Shown piece by piece: positions 3,382 to 5,945 of a stretch of DNA of 5,945 nucleotides. Origin of the DNA: an uncultured Acidimicrobiaceae bacterium (GTDB taxonomy: Bacteria > Actinomycetota > Acidimicrobiia > Acidimicrobiales > Microtrichaceae); NCBI GenBank assembly GCA_937868025.1, contig CALMLJ010000269.1, positions 1 through 5,945 on the forward strand. Direction: 5' to 3'. Below the pieces are notes generated by a model. It had not been told where the DNA came from, made no database searches, and worked only from the letters and a program-made list of their open reading frames with translations. Within the stretch, counting starts at the first letter, position 1. Every line of letters begins with the position of its first letter. A program made the position numbers and the translations under genes.

Positions 3382-5945
3382 CTACAGGCCGAGCTGGTCG
3401 GCGCGGCGCACGGCTTCACGCCGGCTGGTGACGCCGAGCTTGGCGTAGATGTTCTTCGTATGGGTGCGCATCGTGTTCAACGACACCATGAGCTCCCGGG
3501 CGATCTCGGGGCCGGCGAGCTCGCTGCGGAGCAGGCGCAACACGTCGAGCTCACGACTGCTGAGTTCGTCGACGGGACCCGACGCGAACCGCACCGGTTC
3601 CGCCCCCGACCAGGCGGCAAGCACCACCCGGCACTGTGATGCGGCGACCCCGTCGAACGACGCCGTGCGCAGCAGCGTCCGCAACGGTTCGCCGGCCTCG
3701 AGGAACACCGCAACGAACCCCTCGGGTTCGGCGAGCACCAACGCCTGCTCGACCGCGGTCAGTGCACCTGACCGGTCGCCGGTGGCGGAGCGGGCCAGCG
3801 ACAGGAGCACCAGGCACTCGATGACCACGCCGGTGCGGCCACCGGCCTCGGCCGCCGACATCAATCGCTCCACCAGACCGACCGCGCCGAGGTCCGACCG
3901 GTCGCGTACCTCGATGGCCACCAGCACCCGGGCCAGGGTGACGTGTTCGAACTCGCGGACGTAGACGAGCTCGTCGGCGACGGACAGGTGCTGCTGTTCG
4001 GCCCATCGCAGCGCTGCATCGAGCTCGCCGCGGGCCACCCGCACTCGGGCCTCGAGTGCGGGCACGGGCCGGACCGACGGCGAGTAGTCGGTGTCGTAGC
4101 GACCCTTTGCCTCGTCGAGCAACGCCAATGCACCGCCGAGGTCGCCCTCGGCGCGACGCAGGCGTGCCGCCGCGACCCGCCACCGATAGGGATACTGCGG
4201 GAGTCCGGCCCGCTCGCCGAGCGCGGCGCCCGCGGCGAGGTGCTCACGCGCCCGTCCCAAGTCGTTCCGTTCGATGCACACCTCGCAGAGCCCGATGTGC
4301 ATGTCGGCGGCACCACGGAGGCCGGGATGAGCGCCGACGAGATCGAGGCCGGCGTTGCACGCCCGCTCCGCACCGTGCAGATGCCCTTGGGCGAGGCACA
4401 TGTCGGCGAGGCCGAGCGAGCAGCCGAGCGCGTCGGCGAAATGGGCGCCCCGGGTCAGGTGGTCGATCGCCGCGCCGTACCGGGACCGGGCAAGATCGAG
4501 GTCGCCGGTCGACCAGCTCGCGAGACCCAGCAACCCGGCCGCGGCGCCACGGCGAACGTGATCATCGGGCGTTGCGAGCGCGAGGACGCGCTCGGCGTGG
4601 GCGGTCGCGGTCGCGAGGTCGCCTGAGTGCAGCGCCAGTCCGGCCCGCTGCACGGCCGTCTGCGCTGGGAGACGGGCGAACTGCTCGTCGTCGGCGACGA
4701 TCGGTCCCCCATCGCCCGATGCGTCGGCCCCACCGTCGAGCCAGCCCTCGACGTCGGCGAGCAGCGCCTCGACCCCGGTCATGTCACCGGTTGCCATCCG
4801 TGCACCGACGAGCGCGAGGCTCAGCACGGGCCGTGGCGGGAAGATCTCGGCCGGCAGGGCTTCGAGCCACGTCCGCAAGAGGCCCTCCTGCCTCGTCCGC
4901 TGCATGCTCGGTGCCGCCAACTCGATGAGCTCTGCCGCCAACTCGACGTCGGCTCCCGCCATGGCGTGACCGACTGCCTCGACGAGGTCACCTTCGCCCG
5001 CCCACCACCGCGCCGCCTGCCGGTGCAGCTCGGGCACGAGGGCCGGCTGCTCGTCGAGGAGGCGGGCACGGAGGACGTCGGCGAAGAGATGGTGATAGCG
5101 GTACCAGTGGCGGCGATCGTCGAGGGGGACGAGGAAGAGGTTCGCCCGGTCGAGTCGTTCCAGGGTCGCCCGACCGGAGGTCGCTCCGGTGACGGCATCG
5201 CAGAGCGACCCGCTGAGCCGATTCAGGACCGCTGTCCGCAGGAGGAACTGGCGGACATCGGCCGGCTGGCGTTCGAGCACCTCCTCGATCAGGTAGTCGA
5301 CGACGAACCGATCGTCACCGGTGAAGCTCTCGATGAATCCCGCGACGTCGTCGCGGCCCTGCAACGAGAGCGCTGCGAGCTGGAGCGCCGCGATCCAGCC
5401 CTCGGTGCGGGCCTCGAGTGCGCCGACCTCGTCGACGCTGAGCGCGAGGCCCATCGTGGTGTTGAAGTAGCGGGCGGTCTCGTCGGGCGTGAAGCGCAGG
5501 TCCGCGGCCCGACGTTCGACGAGGTCCCCGCTCGCCCGGAGTCGCGCCAGCGGGAGCGGTGGATCGACCCGGGTGGCCAGCACCAGGCCGACGCTCGGCG
5601 GCAGATGGTCGATCAGGAACCCGACGGCGTCGTGGATCTCCGCTTCGTCGATCACGTGGTAGTCGTCGAGCACGAGGACCACATCGGCGTCGAGGGCGTC
5701 CAGATCGCCGACGAGCGATTCCACCGCAGCGTCCGTCGGCCCGGTCGAGCTCTCGATGACGGCGAGCGCGGCGGCCCCAACCTCGGGTGCGACGGTGCGC
5801 AATGCCGCGATCACGTAGGTCCAGAACGTGCCCGGATCGTTGTCGCGCCCGTCCAGCGACAGCCATGCCGTGCCAGATCCGGCCCCACCGGCGTACCACT
5901 CCGACAACAACGTCGTCTTCCCGAACCCGGCCGGCGCGGACACGA
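3382..5945 (-). CDS. LAL-type (MalT-like) LuxR family transcriptional regulator, 5' end cut off by window edge
   Basis: About 853 residues are visible, entering at the right edge within VSAPAGFGKTT, the Walker A P-loop. The true start therefore lies outside; relatives carry roughly 40-50 residues before this point. The GTG at 5943 encodes a P-loop-flanking Val and is not a start. Counting from it, Walker A is at 3-11, Walker B DVVLVLDDYH at 87-96, an ATR sensor-like motif at 123-125, RTEGWIAALQLAALSL at 179-194 and FTGDDRFVVDYLIEEVL at 207-223. A long helical, TPR-like region (about 300-760) follows. The C-terminal LuxR helix-turn-helix occupies 791-853, with LSSRELDVLRLL, EIARELMVSLNTMRTHTKNI and YAKLGV. 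In MalT, inducer and ATP drive oligomerisation on promoter DNA. The stop is 77 bases before the small gene on the same strand, suggesting local control of the exporter operon. The inducer is unknown. Confidence 0.95.
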   Translation of the reverse strand, partial: VSAPAGFGKTTLLSEWYAGGAGSGTAWLSLDGRDNDPGTFWTYVIAALRTVAPEVGAAALAVIESSTGPTDAAVESLVGDLDALDADVVLVLDDYHVIDEAEIHDAVGFLIDHLPPSVGLVLATRVDPPLPLARLRASGDLVERRAADLRFTPDETARYFNTTMGLALSVDEVGALEARTEGWIAALQLAALSLQGRDDVAGFIESFTGDDRFVVDYLIEEVLERQPADVRQFLLRTAVLNRLSGSLCDAVTGATSGRATLERLDRANLFLVPLDDRRHWYRYHHLFADVLRARLLDEQPALVPELHRQAARWWAGEGDLVEAVGHAMAGADVELAAELIELAAPSMQRTRQEGLLRTWLEALPAEIFPPRPVLSLALVGARMATGDMTGVEALLADVEGWLDGGADASGDGGPIVADDEQFARLPAQTAVQRAGLALHSGDLATATAHAERVLALATPDDHVRRGAAAGLLGLASWSTGDLDLARSRYGAAIDHLTRGAHFADALGCSLGLADMCLAQGHLHGAERACNAGLDLVGAHPGLRGAADMHIGLCEVCIERNDLGRAREHLAAGAALGERAGLPQYPYRWRVAAARLRRAEGDLGGALALLDEAKGRYDTDYSPSVRPVPALEARVRVARGELDAALRWAEQQHLSVADELVYVREFEHVTLARVLVAIEVRDRSDLGAVGLVERLMSAAEAGGRTGVVIECLVLLSLARSATGDRSGALTAVEQALVLAEPEGFVAVFLEAGEPLRTLLRTASFDGVAASQCRVVLAAWSGAEPVRFASGPVDELSSRELDVLRLLRSELAGPEIARELMVSLNTMRTHTKNIYAKLGVTSRREAVRRADQLGL

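Noticed and set aside
3048..3419. Upstream extension of the ABC ATPase frame to give 422 residues
   Set aside because: The extra segment is Arg/Pro/Ser/Thr-rich, runs through the small gene and the regulator's stop, and a good AGGAG plus family-typical start stands at 3047.
4056..4928. Plus-strand open frame of about 290 codons
   Set aside because: It is antisense to the LAL regulator and the product is an Arg/Pro/Ala-rich shadow without domain features.
5941..5943. GTG as the start of the LAL regulator
   Set aside because: It encodes the Val preceding SAPAGFGKTT within the P-loop region; relatives have additional N-terminal sequence, so the start is beyond the window.
1..5945. Search for CRISPR arrays, tRNA/rRNA genes, insertion sequences and integrase sites
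   Set aside because: No regularly spaced repeats, tRNA-like cloverleaf, transposase-like protein or terminal inverted repeats were seen. The DUF222 protein is the only possible mobile-associated element, and its nuclease half is not visible.

Overview
The window is GC-rich, and every gene I can support lies on the minus strand. Codon use is strongly biased to G/C at third positions. The gene content is a large ATP-binding LuxR (LAL/MalT-like) regulator, an actinobacterial-style ABC-2 exporter and a DUF222/13E12-type HNH endonuclease-family protein. Together these point to an actinomycete, possibly Acidimicrobiia-like; the class is a guess from protein style only.

In the direction of transcription (right to left), the window opens inside a LAL regulator gene (3382-5945). 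Its extreme N-terminus lies beyond the right edge. A 77-base intergenic stretch (3305-3381) follows. It carries an 8-bp perfect inverted repeat, a cluster of TGGTGA hexamers and a -10 box placed for a leaderless transcript. Next is a three-gene unit: an 86-residue uncharacterised protein (3044-3304), an ABC ATPase (2151-3047) joined to it by an ATGA stop/start overlap, and an ABC-2 permease (1265-2083). The natural reading is that the regulator controls this exporter cassette through the intergenic operator-like site. That link is inference from gene order and site position.

Downstream of the permease is a 258-base spacer (1007-1264) holding an 18-bp perfect tandem duplication and a strong imperfect hairpin. 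Then comes a DUF222-family gene (1-1006) whose C-terminal HNH half is cut off by the left edge. It has its own -10-like box six bases before its ATG, the same leaderless layout as the small gene. The frame of this gene is open all the way back to the permease stop, so a longer N-terminus cannot be excluded.

I saw no tRNA, rRNA, CRISPR array, insertion sequence or replication origin. The gene types are all familiar. The less ordinary points are the small conserved-looking protein between regulator and transporter, the architecture of the intergenic control region, and the duplicated, hairpin-bearing spacer before the DUF222 gene.
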